A stretch of 64,000 nucleotides of DNA from Linyphia triangularis (Eukaryota > Arthropoda > Arachnida > Araneae > Linyphiidae): positions 59,806,714-59,870,713 of the forward strand of contig OZ021732.1 in NCBI GenBank assembly GCA_963978545.1, read 5' to 3'. Of this stretch, positions 23,817-38,349 are shown one piece after another. A program made the position numbers and the translations under genes. Within the stretch, counting starts at the first letter, position 1. Every line of letters starts with the position of its first letter. Under the pieces are notes generated by a model. That model did not search any database. It was not told where the DNA came from and saw only the letters and a list, made by a program, of their open reading frames with translations.

Positions 23817-25500
23817 ATTCATACCATAAAGTGAGGAAAATTTATTTAAGTAAATACAATATATTTAAATATAATTTCATACTAAAATTCAATAAATTTC
23901 TAAAACTTTTTCGAAGCATTGGCAATGAGAATTATCTATAACACCTCATTCATTCCAATTAGTCCATCTGACAAGTAAGGTTAGATATATAAGGTAAGGT
24001 ATTTATAGATAAAAAGATTATATTTTGCTTAGTTCACATTGCATATCAACCATTACCGCTTCTGTTTGCATTCTTCTTTCAATAGTTATAAAGCTTGAAA
24101 CAACATGAGTGTTATACTGTGTAAAACCATCGATCAAATGCCTAGACTGAGATCTCTATGGCTTGAACTACTGAGAATAAACCGAATATATAAACAGTAC
24201 AATTTCAATTCAGGATGAAATCCTCTACATTAGCATTTCAAAGAGAAGAAAATACACGGAAAACTTTCACTCGGTACCCAACCCAGTAATCGTAACTTCC
24301 TTTTACAATCGCCGTCTTCTATACGCAGTTATAAAACTCAGTTTCCGGAGCACCGTTACGCTAGTAATTGAACCTTTGGTGTCTCATAGAAGAGAAGGAA
24401 GGTGTACAATATGCCTTTGAGCCATGAGTATGGACTGTTTTTTGAGAAAAAAAAACTATTTTATCTCATAAAAAAAGACTCGAACATATTGACTTGTATC
24501 TATCCTCCATACTTTTCACCTATGTTAGCTTTCATCTTTACTTACTAAGATCGTGCAGAGAAAAATTAAACATTGTCCAAATTAAACTCATGTGCTTGTG
24601 GTTCTGTGAAGAAATGAAATATTCTCCACTACTTCAAAAAATCTTCTTTAAGCAAATATTTCTAGGAAATTTTCATTTAAAATAAGAACTTATCCCGTTA
24701 GAATGCTAAATTATTTTATTTCTAAATATACTGTCACTACTTGTTGGAATCGCTTTAAATAGAATGAAATACAAATGTTACCCAGGTTTTTTCGTTCATC
24801 AAATTTTCTTTATAAGTACTGTGTTTCATGCTTGTGAGAATTAATTTACATTTTAAGTAATAACTAACAGAGACAAGTGTTGTGCTGCCGTAGCCAAGTT
24901 TACGAGGTTAAGGTTGATCATATTTTTTTAATTTCATGTCCTCATAAGGCAGTTTATAAATAAAAATTAAATGTATTTTGTGTAAGTACAAAGGATATTC
25001 CATACATATGGTTTTCCCTTTCTAGTATATATTTTTGGCATATCTAATGGCATCCTTTTCATATATTTAAATAGTATTACTTTGGAATAAACTTTTAATA
25101 CAAAAATAACGTTTTATACTTGTATGTCAAATATATCTAGAAAATTAAAGTATTGATTAAAGTATCATTGATTGTAGTGTTTTATCCTAGTATCGATTGA
25201 TAATTTGCATAACTGAATGTGAGTTAAGCAATTACATTATGAGCTAGAATGGATTCGGCTTCCTTGTAAGAGCATTGTTAAATAATTGAAGATACTATTT
25301 TAAGGTTTCTAATGCATGCTACAACACTTTTACAGAACCCAAAAATCATCAAAGTAAAGGGGAATTTTTTAAGACTTATTTACTTATACTTGATTCCATT
25401 TCTTAGACAATTTACTTTGGACAATGTTAATTATTTTACTAATGTTTTTGTACTTAATAACAAAAAATAAATTACAACTGTAGTGGGATCTCTTAAACTC
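23817..25500. other. AT-rich intergenic DNA
   Basis: No gene, transposon or structured element recognised. Confidence 0.5.
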
Positions 25501-25505
25501 TCTTT

Positions 25506-25740
25506 GCCGACCAAATGGTGTAGTGGTTAGCGTGCTAGCTTCTAGACGGCGAGGTAGCGGGTTCGAGTCCCGTGTAAGGCATGGGTGTTTGTAAATGTAT
25601 GTTGACTTGTCAAATGACGAAAGTTTCATTGCATTATAGCTCTCGTGTTGCTGACGGTGCCAGATAATGTGAAAACAACCAACCAACTTAAACTGTCTTG
25701 TCATAGGAAAAAAAAACTCAACTAAACCACCGCCCGGAAT
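25506..25740 (+). mobile_element. tRNA-derived SINE-like copy
   Basis: Starts with a tRNA-like head (25506-25580) containing an A-box-like TGGTGTAGTGGTTAGC (25516-25531) and a near-consensus B box GGGTTCGAGTCCC (25559-25571). Only the outer GCC/GGC ends of the acceptor stem can pair, so it is not a functional tRNA gene. The body contains GCTCTCGTGTTGCTGACGG and AACAACCAACCAAC and ends in an A-rich stretch near 25709. Shared CTCTCGTGT sequence and layout suggest the same family as the minus-strand copy at 6248-6445. Confidence 0.6.
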
Positions 25741-25744
25741 GAAC

Positions 25745-28700
25745 AATGTCTAATAATTGTTTCTGTAAAAAAATTATATTACACATTTCAAGTTTAGACG
25801 ATCATGTCAGAAGCTGGAACTATATACTTGCTCCATAAAGATTACGTAATATTATATATTATACTTAAATATATCTTTAAATTCCCTACTTTATAATAAA
25901 ACCTCTAGTCTTGTGGCTTAAGTGAATAAAATAAAAATACTAAATAAAGAGTCCGAACCAAAACGCAATAAAAAATAAATGTTACGTCACAATAAGCTAC
26001 CATTTCATGAAATTGAATACTTTGACTTAGCTTATTATATTCGAAGAAAGGAAACATCTTACATAAAAGGAATATTTTATTTCTACAAATCTTGTTATTT
26101 TGCTTTGAACTCTGCTCAAAGCAAAATAAGCAAAAATACATTCACTTATCCATCGAAAGAACTGGCAATCATACACAAACTTTGATCTTTCTCTTATGTA
26201 GGCATACGTTTTAAACATTGCTTTAAATACGAGAGTAGCAGAGCAAATTCCGATTACAAATTTGTTCAAAATAAGATTATCCACTTGACTAGAAAAATCA
26301 AGTTATTTGATTTTACTTTCAATAACAATTTTGTTGACAATGAAGAACCACTTTCTAAATAGATCAAGGACGACTAAATGTTTCCTCTCTTATCTTATTT
26401 ATTAGCTTACTTCTACCAATTCAGTTCGCCTAAACGCTAATTTCATTGATGTGAGCTTATTCTGATTTCTTTAAAAAAAAGCTTTGAAGTTTACAAGGTT
26501 AACAAAATAAAAGGGAATATATTAAACGATGTAAGAGAATATTATACGATGGGTTGTTATATTTTTGTTCATCAAATATCATTAGTTCCTTGAATGACAT
26601 AATTTGTAAGTCCTATAACTGAGACCTTTCAGATTCCTCATTCCTCGACGATTTACAATATATACTGGGTTACAACGTAAGAGCATGTTCAGTGAATGAT
26701 AACTCTTTAATAAAAATTTACAAGAAATATTTTATTTAATGAAACGTAAACCGATTAAATACGCCCCCAAGCAAGTTTATTATAATCCATGATGTTTTTA
26801 TCTATGCTAATAGCTAAATCAGTTATGTAAAAATTGATTTCACCTACTTTAAAGAATTTTAGCCATTTTTAGGTAGCGCTGTTTCATAATTTTTTAATTT
26901 TTTTTTTTTATGTTTTTCCTTTCTTCTTTCTCTTATTAAAATGAAAATTTGCTTGCATAATGCATAAACATTGGGATTCTAAGTAATATATGGGCTGTAG
27001 TTTCAGCAATTTAGTAACTGATGAACTCAAAATGACCGTTAAGCACACACACCAATTTATTTTTATATTGCAAAATAGCTTAGCAGAAAATTTTGTGCTT
27101 AGGATTTGATTAGCAAGTCCATCTTTAAAATTATTTCAGAAATCACTGTAAATTTACTATTTAAAATTAATGTTGCCTTAAAGACAAATATACTCATAGT
27201 AAAAATTAATAAAAAAAAAAAATCTAATGAACCATTTATTCAGAAATTGTCTGTCCTTCGTTATAAACTAGAAGTTTTCTCACGTAACAGTATCATACAA
27301 CAAACATATTAAACTCAAGACATCAATAATAGTTAAAATATTGAAATGTACTTATCTAACGCAATTCAATACAAGCAGACGAAAAAAATGAAGTATTCTC
27401 TCTCAATATTATGGTCTGCGTAAATAAATGGGTAAAGATGACTTTACTGGGAACATTTTTGGTTTTGACGTTTCACAAATGCGGTCAGACACTTATACAA
27501 AGGCTTTGTGTGTCTTAAAACAACATTTACAAAAAGGTTGAAAGAAAGATCTCATCAAAATGAGCTTTCAGATCAGAATTGAACTGAAAGTTAAGAAAAG
27601 AATTACAGGAAATGGTGGCATTAAATTCATTTGCATTCCTGTAAATCTAAACTTCAAACACTCCACATATGTATCGTATATCAAGTTGAAAGTCTCGATA
27701 AAATTAGTAGGATTAGATATTATTCAGCAAAATGTTATGAAAATTCATTAAACTTCATTTAAGTTATTTCCTTATCTAAATCTAATTTAAGTGCAATTAG
27801 CTATGTTAACTTTATATCATTATACTTAATGAGAAAAATTTGGATTGAACTCAAATAGTAGGTAGGCGTGCCTAAATTATATTTCTTAAAATTTTCATTT
27901 AAAACATTTTTAATAGTACTTAAAAAATATAATGTCTATAATATATTAATAATTATAATTTTTGAAGCGCAACAAAAATTAAACTGACAACCAAATGAGT
28001 ATATAAAAACAAAATTAAGTCATTCTTTTATCTAATGCTTTAAAACATTATTAAAATATCAATTTCTTTAATATTCCCTTACAATTTTCATGTTTATTTA
28101 AATAAGCTTCCATATAATTATAAATTACATGTATAGTACTTGTTTATATTTATTTCAAGTATACAACATATGTAATGATTCTTTCTTAATTTCTTTCATT
28201 TTAAGGAAATGAAAACTTATATATAAGAAGATTTTACTTTTAAAAGACTTAAAAAAAAAAAAAACTCCAAATTGATTATATGTCTTTGGTATGGTCCAAA
28301 ATCTAAGACTAACTTCTCCGAAATTTCCCATGAGAGTTTTCTATGAAAAACAAACTGAATATTTAAAGAATTTTTGTTGTTGATGTTTTTTTGCTAAGGG
28401 AATTGATATTTTCAATTTCAACTCCCTTAGTTGTAAATCTCTTAGCAGAAAACTCTCTTAAGTTACCTAAAAATACAATTTTTTAGCTTGAGTATCTTTG
28501 TATTTATCACTTTTTTTTTTTTTTTGAGAATTCAAATGTTTACAACATCAAAAATTTATATAACTGAAATAAATAAAAATTTAATGTTACGTTTCTGATA
28601 TCCCCAAGACATTCTTAAAATCATTTTGATAAAATATATTTGATTATGGATAAGGTTAATGACTTTTTTTAATTTTGCCGCATTATAGTATAATCAGCTG

Positions 28701-31700
28701 AATGTACGTAGAATAATGCGTATACAAAATTATTATAGGAATACAGGTATTTTTCATCAAAATAAATATAATAGAAGTAGCTGGTTCGAATGAAACTCAT
28801 TATATTAGAAAGTTTTGTTTTTTTGGACACGAAATATATTCATAACAATCATGTACCTTTAACAAGTTGAAAGTTTAGGTACACTAGAATAGTTTTGAGA
28901 TTACTTACCAGTGTCCTCCTGAATACGAAATAGAATTATTGCACTATTGCCTTACTAAACTGCATCAAATTTAACAAATATATTATATAATACTGTTTTT
29001 AAAATAAAAATTATTTTCCATTTAAAAAAATAAAAAATGCAGATATGTTAATAAAAGTTATCTAATACTTTGAACAGTGCATTGTTCTTTCTAAAATAAA
29101 TTATTTTTAAGTTGTTATTTTAGTTCCTAAATTACATAGGTTTACATTCCAGTATAATTTCTTGTAAAATGCATGGTTCCAAACAAAATAAAATTTAGGT
29201 GAAGAAAAAGTCAATTAACATATGTAAGTGTAATTTTTTAAATAATTATGCAAGTATAATATTTGATGATCCGTCATCCTCTTCTTCCCCCCCCCCCCCT
29301 TAAACATAGTAACTTACTTAATGATCTTCAAATTTCAAAAAAATTAAACATTTAAATTTAGTACACAAGACTTATGTGTTATGCCTGATGCCTCTTTTAT
29401 TGAATTTCCACTGACATAATTATTAGAATTTTTTAATAATTGTCAAATGCATAACTAAAATTACATGTACAATCATATCATTTGGAATCTTGAAAATGTA
29501 AACTATTTTGTTAAATGTGAAAAAAAAAAAAAAATGAAACATGTAATGTTAAATAAAATAGAAATTCATAGCGTAAGTATCAATTGTTTTATGAATAAAT
29601 TAAAAGTGAATTTTAATAATTTGCGTAATTTACAGATTTAGAAAGCTTAACTTACTTTTCAAGATTCCCAAAAATAATTCTTAATTCTATCAAATTAGTA
29701 CATTTTAAAGATTGTATGCATTCCTTTGCAAGATTTTAATGTTAGCTAATTACACGGTGCAATGAATTTCAAACTTTCTAAACCAATTATCGTAGTTTTC
29801 TTACTCTATATAAAAACATTTAGAAAATTAAAAAAAGCCATTAAAGCAAGCTTATAATTGCAAGTAAATGTATTAATTTACTTTCTTTCATTTCTGCAAT
29901 TCACTCCATGTTCATTGCTAATTCTTAAGGATTTGCATACTGTAATGAGAACTAATGTTATCCTTAAAATTTAATTAAGAAAACTTTACTTATAAACGAT
30001 ACAAAGAGCTTTGACCCAATCTTTCCTACTTTACTATTAAAATTATATGTAAACAACATAATGGATAGTAAAAATTTTAATCTTATTATTAAACATAAAA
30101 CACCTTTTTCCTTTCACTTACTTTAAGTCGATGTTTAGATTTAGGATATTTTGTTTCTTAGCATCATCGAATTCAACCTTTACGCACTTTTTCTTAACAT
30201 ACATAATTCATGAATTGTTATCTATTATCGTTTTCCCCTCTTACCTTATTTAAATTCATTACTCTCCATAATGACATAAAATTGGATTCAATTTCCATAT
30301 AAACTCCACTTTCAATTGGAAAAAGAGTTCTGTAATTAATCTAAGCAACAAAGATTCATCTTTTTCGACCATCTCTTTCCAATTACATTTTATATTTCCA
30401 TTTAATTATTTGCAATTCTCGTATTAATTTTTGAATCGAACACAAATGATTCCATAGAACATTACTTCACTTCCTGAAGTTCTTCTCTAAATGCTACAGA
30501 ACTCTGAGATTGCAGTAATAATTCAAATTTAAAAATTCATTTTATTGTTCCCATGTTGGTTGATGCTTTCTCAACAAAAGCGAAGATTGAAAATTAATAT
30601 CATATTTATTCTCTGGGAGCTAATGGTTTGTAGTCTTCTTGAAAATGATTATTCATGGTTTGTGGCTGCTGCTTGTCGTTTCACTAAGTATTTCTAATGA
30701 TTAATAAGGAATATATATTATTTCTCTTCTTCTTTTATCTTAAGAATGAACGGCGGTCTAAAAGCATTGTTCTCAGTTTCTCCTTCTTAGTTTTGAAACC
30801 ACGTAATTGATGAAATAATTAATTTTACTTTCATTTCTTAATGTAGTATCTTAGGTTACTGTGTAGAGAGATGAGACATCTAGAATAATTAATTTGTAAG
30901 TTTTCTAAAGTTTTGGCAAAGTAGCAGCATGTAGAATTATTTTTAAAGCAGCCCCAGTTTTCATGCTTCCATTTGCTTCAGATGTTTTAACAAGTTATTT
31001 CTAAGGATTGGAGAACATATTAAGAGTTCAAATAAAATTAATTTTGTTTAACTTTTTAATTAATAATATCGTAGTTTATTGTTGACTTTCTCTAGAAGTA
31101 GGAATCTAAGTAGAGTTGAACTATTAAGTAACGTATAATCAAAGGAAATAAAAATCTTACTATTTATTACAGTTAGAATTGTTAAATTGAAGATTTAAAC
31201 AACTATTACACTAACAGTTTAAACTTTTTAAATTGATTTTAGCATTAATTTAAGCATATACAATCGATTATATTTTTTTGGAAAAATATATGGACCATAT
31301 ATATTTACAAGCGATGTTTTAATATATACTTTTTGTTTAGTGCTTAATAGACATTTATTCCATTGAAAACCAAATTATATAAAATACAAAAAAAAAATAC
31401 TCAAATAAAACTTCATCTTTATTATATAGGCTACTGGTTCTACTTGTAGGATATTCTTACATCATTAAGTTTAAAATTAAGTTACAATTGGGATTGCTTT
31501 GATAAATACTTTATAAAGAAAAATAAGCTAAAAAAGTTTCCAACAATCTATCAACTTAAAAACTAAAATAAATTTAATGTTCTTAATGATTACTGATCTA
31601 AATTAAGTAAAAGTGGAAAAAATATATAAAATACAAATATTTGAATCCTCTCCACACAAAGCCACCTTTTTTAAATGAAATTTCAGTTCAATTTACATTT

Positions 31701-32115
31701 ACTATTAATGAAGAGTTCAATTGTAGCATGACAACTTTGACAAATGGTAAATAATAATTCCACCCAAGCAAGTATCGTCCTAATATTACATTCAATTGAT
31801 ATTTTTTACTATTTATTAATTTCTATAAAAGAACTCATAAGAAATAACTTCTGCAAATTATAAAAACAAGAACAATGAAATATTGCAATGTTTTCGTTTC
31901 TCTTGAATTCCGAATCTGCAACAAGAACAATTTGAAGAAAAATTACATGAACATATATTTATTCTCCATCGATATTATTTTTCCATCCAATATATATATT
32001 TCCATCTATCGGTCACATTTAAAAAAAAAATCTATTTTTTACAATACGAGTTTGTTGAGGTAATAAATACTTTTCAAACTATGCCAAGATGCCTAAAGTT
32101 ATTATGGTTGTCTAA
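25745..32115. other. Long AT-rich desert
   Basis: More than 6 kb of AT-rich sequence without a recognisable gene, transposon protein or tRNA on either strand. A C12 run lies at 29287-29298. Short open frames have low-complexity, AT-driven composition. Confidence 0.5.
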
Positions 32116-32118
32116 GAT

Positions 32119-32165
32119 TCTTTACTTGAGCTAATTTGTGAGCTAAAAAATAGCTCAAGTAAAGA
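32119..32165. other. Perfect 15-bp hairpin
   Basis: TCTTTACTTGAGCTA (32119-32133) is exactly complementary to TAGCTCAAGTAAAGA (32151-32165), with a 17-nt spacer. The pairing does not extend outward. It is too short for a standard miRNA precursor and is probably an inverted-repeat remnant. Confidence 0.5.
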
Positions 32166-32719
32166 GTTACTTTAAAATGTAATTATGTTAAAAAGTTTTT
32201 AAAAAATACAAAATTCTTCTTTACAAAATTTCATTGATATATTATTAGATCAGAAATGCTCAATGTATGCTTTGTAAGTTACAAAAGCATATTTTTTAAA
32301 ATTTTTTTTTTTTTTTAATTACGTAACGATTAGTTATACAAGAATAATACAAATTATATTGCATAATCTGCTAGTACATTTATAGTAAAATATTTACATT
32401 ATCTATCCATAACTTATGTAATTAGGAATTCAATAAATTTCTCATTCAATTTGTAAAGAAAAAAAAACGAAATATGTTTGAAATTCAAAGTCATTCAGTT
32501 TTTCATGTTTTAAATTAATGTCAGTCTTTTAATACTTTCAGACAATGTTATTTTAATATCATCCATACTTCCCTTTCATATATTTTATGTTCACTTCCTC
32601 ACAATTTGTATATGACATTAGAGTTTATCACTTGATTTAAATACTTGTTTTATCTTATCTTTGTATTTTTGAAATTTTTAAATATTAACCAAGATTTTCT
32701 TTTAATCTATTTTAAAATC

Positions 32720-32789
32720 GATTGACGTTTGGTTGCCGCAGTAGGGCTCACGTGTTGCCCATGTGCAGTAAGGCTTTAACCAAACAATC
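32720..32789. ncRNA. Candidate structured RNA hairpin (hypothetical)
   Basis: A 70-nt GC-richer segment inside an AT desert folds into nested stems: GATTG (32720-32724) with CAATC (32785-32789), TTTGGTT with AACCAAA, GCC with GGC, and GGGC with GCCC. The apical loop holds a CACGTG E-box. A direct repeat GCAGTARGGCT also occurs twice. There is no evidence of transcription, and a cis-regulatory or repeat-derived origin is equally possible. Confidence 0.25.
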
Positions 32790-32794
32790 AACGT

Positions 32795-35700
32795 TTTATC
32801 GTAGAGTTTACAATATTACCAACAAATTCAAGCATCATGCACAATATTAAAATTAATTCAGTCTGCCTTTAAGATACATATTTCTCGTGGACATTAATAT
32901 TTACTGAATATTAAAATTGAAATCACCCATAACAGCTTTTATCATACAAAATCGCTATAACGCCCAATTCTTACTCACGCCTAATGCTGTCGAGAAGATC
33001 GCAATTTTAATCATTACTGTGATCCACCCTTTATTGGCTAAATGCCTCTCTTAAAGAGATGATAAATCACCTACAGATTACGAGATTAGTTTTAAACAAC
33101 TAAATTACCTAAATTACTTCTAAACATGTCATTTCAAGCAAATTTTCTTTTACGTAATTATACGCTGGATTATAAAGGAAATACTCGCAACATTTTGGAC
33201 GGACTTTAGTTAAACGAAATTTAAGTAAATTTATAATGCACATCCTTTCAACAAATCTTTTAATGATGTTTCACTCTAGACAAATTAAGAACATAAATTA
33301 AAGTTGCAGAATGTTTCCTCTTGTTTTCGTAGAGAAAAAAATGCACGTCGAATGAAATTGTTATTTTTATTTTTTATATGTTTAAGACTTTAATTATGTT
33401 GTTCTTTCGACTAAGGTTTACCAAAACATTTTATACTCAAAAGGATATAAGCATGCAAATAGTCAAATTTACTTTACTTATTTTACTTTTAAAGCAATAT
33501 CAATGATCATTAATAATTGAAGGAGAGATATTTTGTATTATTGTACTTAGATAAGTTTTACTTGTTTATTTGGAAACCTATTAGTATTGTACTAAAATTA
33601 TACAATAAAAAATCATAAAAAATTTAAACCTTTTTACATTTTGAAGAATTGAAAGTTCGAATTTTATGGTAATTCTCTATTCTTAAGAAATATAAAATCA
33701 GTTTTAAAATATTTGTTTTAAAATTCTAAAGGTTTGGCATTGATATTCTTTTATTTAATCACTTTGAAAGCATATTTATTGCAGTACAGCAGTATACCCA
33801 GACAAAATTAAATTTATGTATTTACTTGAAGTATGCAATGCAATTAAGTGAATTCGTACTGACACCACTCAGCCAAATGTTAATCAATTTACTATTTTGT
33901 ATATATCACGATTTTATAGTATTTTGTAGTTGAGTTTATGTAAAATGTTAAATAATTGCGGTGCAAAAGTTACTGGCTGTCAGAAACCTGCGCTATGACA
34001 CCATAGTGTCAAAGTAAATTTGTTGTTGAATTTAATAAGATTAAGTATTTGAAATATGAATAAAAATACAATATTTTGAGAATTGAAGTAAAAAGTATCT
34101 GATATAGTTATGACAAAATGTTTCATAAATAATAGAGAAATATTGCCTTGATATAATTTTTTAAATTTTACTCCATCTAAATGTTTTTCTTCAATTCCCG
34201 AAATGGGTATGAAAAAAATTGTATTTTATTGTTTTGAAACAGAAGAGTATAAAAGGATTGATAGAAATATTTACTGCATAAATAAAGGTTTCAAGGAAAA
34301 ACATTTTATTTTTTTGTTTCTGTTGAAATATATTACTTAAAATTGTAGGACTAAAATTATACATTCTATGTGTTCTTTTTATTTTTTACTACCAACTTGT
34401 ATCAGTTAATATGAAAATTGGGCAAAATCTAATCAAAGTTATGATAGTGTGTATGAAAATCTATTATTGAAAAGGAATGTGCAAAATTTTAAAATTCTTA
34501 TTCATTTTAAATCCCTAAAATAATTTAAAGACAAATAATGGCGTTTTAAGTATAAGACGCATGTTTTCTACTATATGTTTATTGAATAGTATGGACTAAG
34601 TAGTAATACAAGAAAATTTATCCAATTGTTTATCTATTAAAAATAAATACTATAGCTATTAATTTTTTAATAAAGGATTAAGGGACATGAGTAAGAATGC
34701 GTGTGAGAGTACATAAGAACGCACTAAATATATTTTTTCAAAATTTCTACATATTCACTTATCCTAAATTAAATATTCTACAAACTGCTGAACTACTAGT
34801 AAATTTATTATTCTCTAAGCAAGCCTTTTATCGAAAAAATAACGAAGATTTGATTTGCTTGTTGCTCTACTACACAAACAAATAAATGTCGGAATTTTTT
34901 TTTTTTCAAGGAACTAGAACTAATTATTTTCAGACTTGAAAGGAAACTTAAATGAAAAATAAACTCCCCGGCATAACAATGAGAAGATTTAGTTGATAAT
35001 TCATCACTCCTTTTGAATTTTCAACTTTAAATCCAATTACCATGATTACTGTCCCAAACCAGAACTTCCAGAAAATGGCAAAAAGATTTCTCATTCCAAG
35101 GAAAATTACTTCCTACTTTTGATTCCTACAAAGAAAATCCATTCTCCGCCAGAGGTCAACTAAAGTATTTCCACAAACGCAATTTAAGACTTTTTAATTC
35201 CTTCCCTCGCAAGGCAAAGAATTTCAAAAGCCCTTCCTAAAAATATCGACATTTCTCTTCCGAAAAGGAGAAGATTATTAAAGTCTCCTTTTGTCGTGAA
35301 GGAGAATATGAAGAAAAATTGTCAACAGGGCATCCACCATTTTTGAAAAATTCCCTTTTGCTAAAAATGTCTCCCCTATGATAAGATGTTTGAAGAGAAA
35401 GAGAAGGTTTATTATTTTAATCTTCTCAAGCCTAGTCCCTTCTTTGGACAGACTCATCCTCCAAAATTTGACGATGGAAACTTACGAATGTGATGATTGA
35501 TTGCAAAAATTTTCTTTGTCATCCACCTTCAAGAGCTAATCGTGCAATCTGTTCACCATCCATCATTTGTTAGCTAACGTTTATCCGATAGGGGTGGGGT
35601 ATGGAACGACCCTTCTACAGCCAATCCCTTGCAGAACCTTTTCACGGTGTCATCACGAATGCTAAAGACGAGAATGAAGATTGAAAAAGGAAGCATCCGC

Positions 35701-38035
35701 ACAGTGATTAACGTTATGGGGAGGATAAGAGTGCGTAGAGGTCATTTTAAATGCATTAGTATGTTAATTGAAAGCGGGAAGAATGTTGTTATGAGATGTT
35801 TCATTTTGGAGATGAGGATTTTTAATTGAAAGTGTCATAAAGTGATGTCTCCAGTATCGAAGTCAGATAAACTTTTTAATTAGGCACTTTATTTATAGGT
35901 TAACTATCGTAACAGACATTTTTACAGATTTTTCTTGCTGAGTACTAAAATTGTTTGAAAATAGTAGTTGGTTATGGAAAGTTGGATTTTTCAATCACAT
36001 TTTGCCCGACACTTAAAAGCTCATGAAATATGCTCAGAAAATATCGGTTCTCACGAAAAAAAGAAAAGAAATTGGAAAATCCGGCCAGAAATTGTGTGTA
36101 TGCATACGACAATTTTTGTTTGGATTTTTCTATTGTTTAGTAATCGCTTTATAGTTTCGTTTCTATAGCTTACATTTAAGGTATAGAATAGAAACTTGAT
36201 ACTAAAATTTTGCATTTTTAGACAGAAACATTTAGAGATCATACACTTACTGAAGAATCATATAATAACTTTCTAAACTGTAAAGATGTTAAGTAAATAC
36301 AAAATGTATCAATGTTTTCTCTAGAACATCAATTCAAGATAAAAATGACTTTTGTTTATTATGTAGATAAGAGTAGCCTTTTTTTCATTATTGAGCTCAC
36401 ATATTAAAAATTATTATCTTTTTATATTTTACTCCCTGTACCTTTATCTGCTCTTATCTGTACCTTTCATATCTCTCACAGATGGTACCTTTCATATCTT
36501 CTACATAATTATTTATAATTTTGTGTCATAAATTTTAGAAGTTTGTACTGAAGCTACGTAGATATTTTATTAAATTTGAATCTACATCCTCAAACCAGCA
36601 AAGTAAAGCTTCAGTCATTTAAGTGTTACAGTTTCAGATAAAATACAATTTAAATAACTTTTTCTTTGAAATACCATATATTAGAGATAAAATTCTTAAC
36701 CCTTAAGCATCAATTCAATTCACCTTTAAATAATTATTACACAGAAACTAAAAAGTCGCAAAATCCATTAAAACATTTTCCAACACCACCTCAAAACAAA
36801 ATCTATAAACATCGGTTGACCAGATTTACTACTACAAAATCGATCGGAATATTACTTTCTCAGACGCATAACCATCGTTTTTCCATTAACCTCAACAGTA
36901 CCTGGTGACTCAGAATCCAATGAACCGATATTAGGTGCCCTATACCATCCTCTTCCCAAACACCAGATGGACCGAATAGCTTGCGTAATAAACAGCTTTA
37001 GCGCTTCATGTTAAAGTTTCAACTTTATAGTTTAAGAATCGGAACAGATCGTAAAGTAAGAAGTAGGGGCTGCATTTTAAGAGAGGATGAAATTGATATT
37101 AAAATTTTGAGAGTTAGTTGTTAAATGCTGAAGTTTTGAATGCTGTGTATGTTACGGTATTGGTTTTCCTATAGTAGTAATGACATCGGTTTTCTGTGAA
37201 AAGATCTGAATTAGAGAAAGTTACAAAGATTCTTTACCTATTATATGGTTTGAAGTTGTTCTGCGACATGAATAGTAAATTTATGCTGCAAAATTTATTA
37301 TGTATTTCTTTAAAAATTTTAAAGATTTCAAATGCAAAAATATTCTCTAATTGAAAAATTTGACTTAGAAAAAGTTTTTTCAGAAATTTGGCTGAACTAA
37401 TGTTTGTGAAAAATTACAGTTATTGTAATAATTATTGTAATGTTAAGATAAAAACTATACTAAATTTTTTGAAGAAAATACTTTGAAATACAAATTCTTT
37501 ATAAATCTTTTTTTTGTGATAATGATACATTCTTTTAACAACAGGTCATTCGTTATACGAAAATTTCGTAATTCGTTTTTAAAGCATACTAAATAAATTC
37601 GTTACTTCGTAAATTTGCCAGCCAATTAACGAAATTGCTTTCTATTTCGCAATGTGGCAAGATCAAGTTGGTAAAAAACATGAAAATTAAAAAAAAAAAA
37701 AAAAAATACTCTAACAAAATCAATATAAAAATAATATTTACTAATGTTACAAATGTTCTCATACAATAATATTCACAAAAATTGAATTAGAATAAGGATA
37801 AAAATTAAAATATTGTGCATTATTATTTCATTTATTTTTAACTCGTGGTTTTTTCAAAAGGCCAATCTAGTAGAGATTGGTGAGCTTTTTCTGATTACCC
37901 GTGCATTCCTACGCAATTGTTTTACAAATGTGTACTTTTTAAAAATGAACAACTCTTTTTATAATATCCTGGTTATGTGTTAAGTAAGATATTTGTGAAT
38001 ATTAGACATAAGGAATGCTTTACCATCATACCCTT
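32795..38035. other. AT-rich intergenic DNA
   Basis: No gene recognised on either strand. A GC-richer patch at about 35450-35720 contains a 66-codon frame (35629-35829) without a recognisable domain. Confidence 0.45.
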
Positions 38036-38039
38036 GCGG

Positions 38040-38345
38040 GTAATTGTTCAAAATCGTGATAGCTAATTTATAATTCATTTGAACTTTGGAACATTTATAC
38101 CCCTTTTTAGCGTTCTGGTTTTATGAGAAGTTGGACATCAAAGTACTTTAAATGCAGATGTAGCTAGAACGCTGTAGCGAACTGCTGATGTAGAACAGAT
38201 GTAGGTAGATTGAATGCTTTACCTTGTTCTTCACGATTGAGAATGGTAATTTGAATTAAATAACCGTCTTTACCTTATATACCTTTGGAACATTTAGTCA
38301 TTTTCACATTTTTAGCGCCCTGCCTTTATGAGAAATAGATCATTG
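38040..38345. repeat. Two-copy diverged tandem repeat
   Basis: Two units share CGATAGCTAA/CGATTGAGAA-like starts, then CTTTGGAACATTTA and TTTTTAGCG-CTG--TTTATGAGAA blocks. These fall at about 38092-38130 in the first unit and 38284-38331 in the second, giving a period near 190-200 bp. A C11 run follows at 38365-38375. Confidence 0.45.
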
Positions 38346-38349
38346 GAGA

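Noticed and set aside
25506..25580. Functional tRNA gene
   Set aside because: A and B boxes are present but the acceptor and anticodon stems do not pair properly, and a SINE-like body follows.
25384..25746. 120-codon minus-strand frame
   Set aside because: It is the antisense of the SINE-like copy, including its B box, and not an independent gene.
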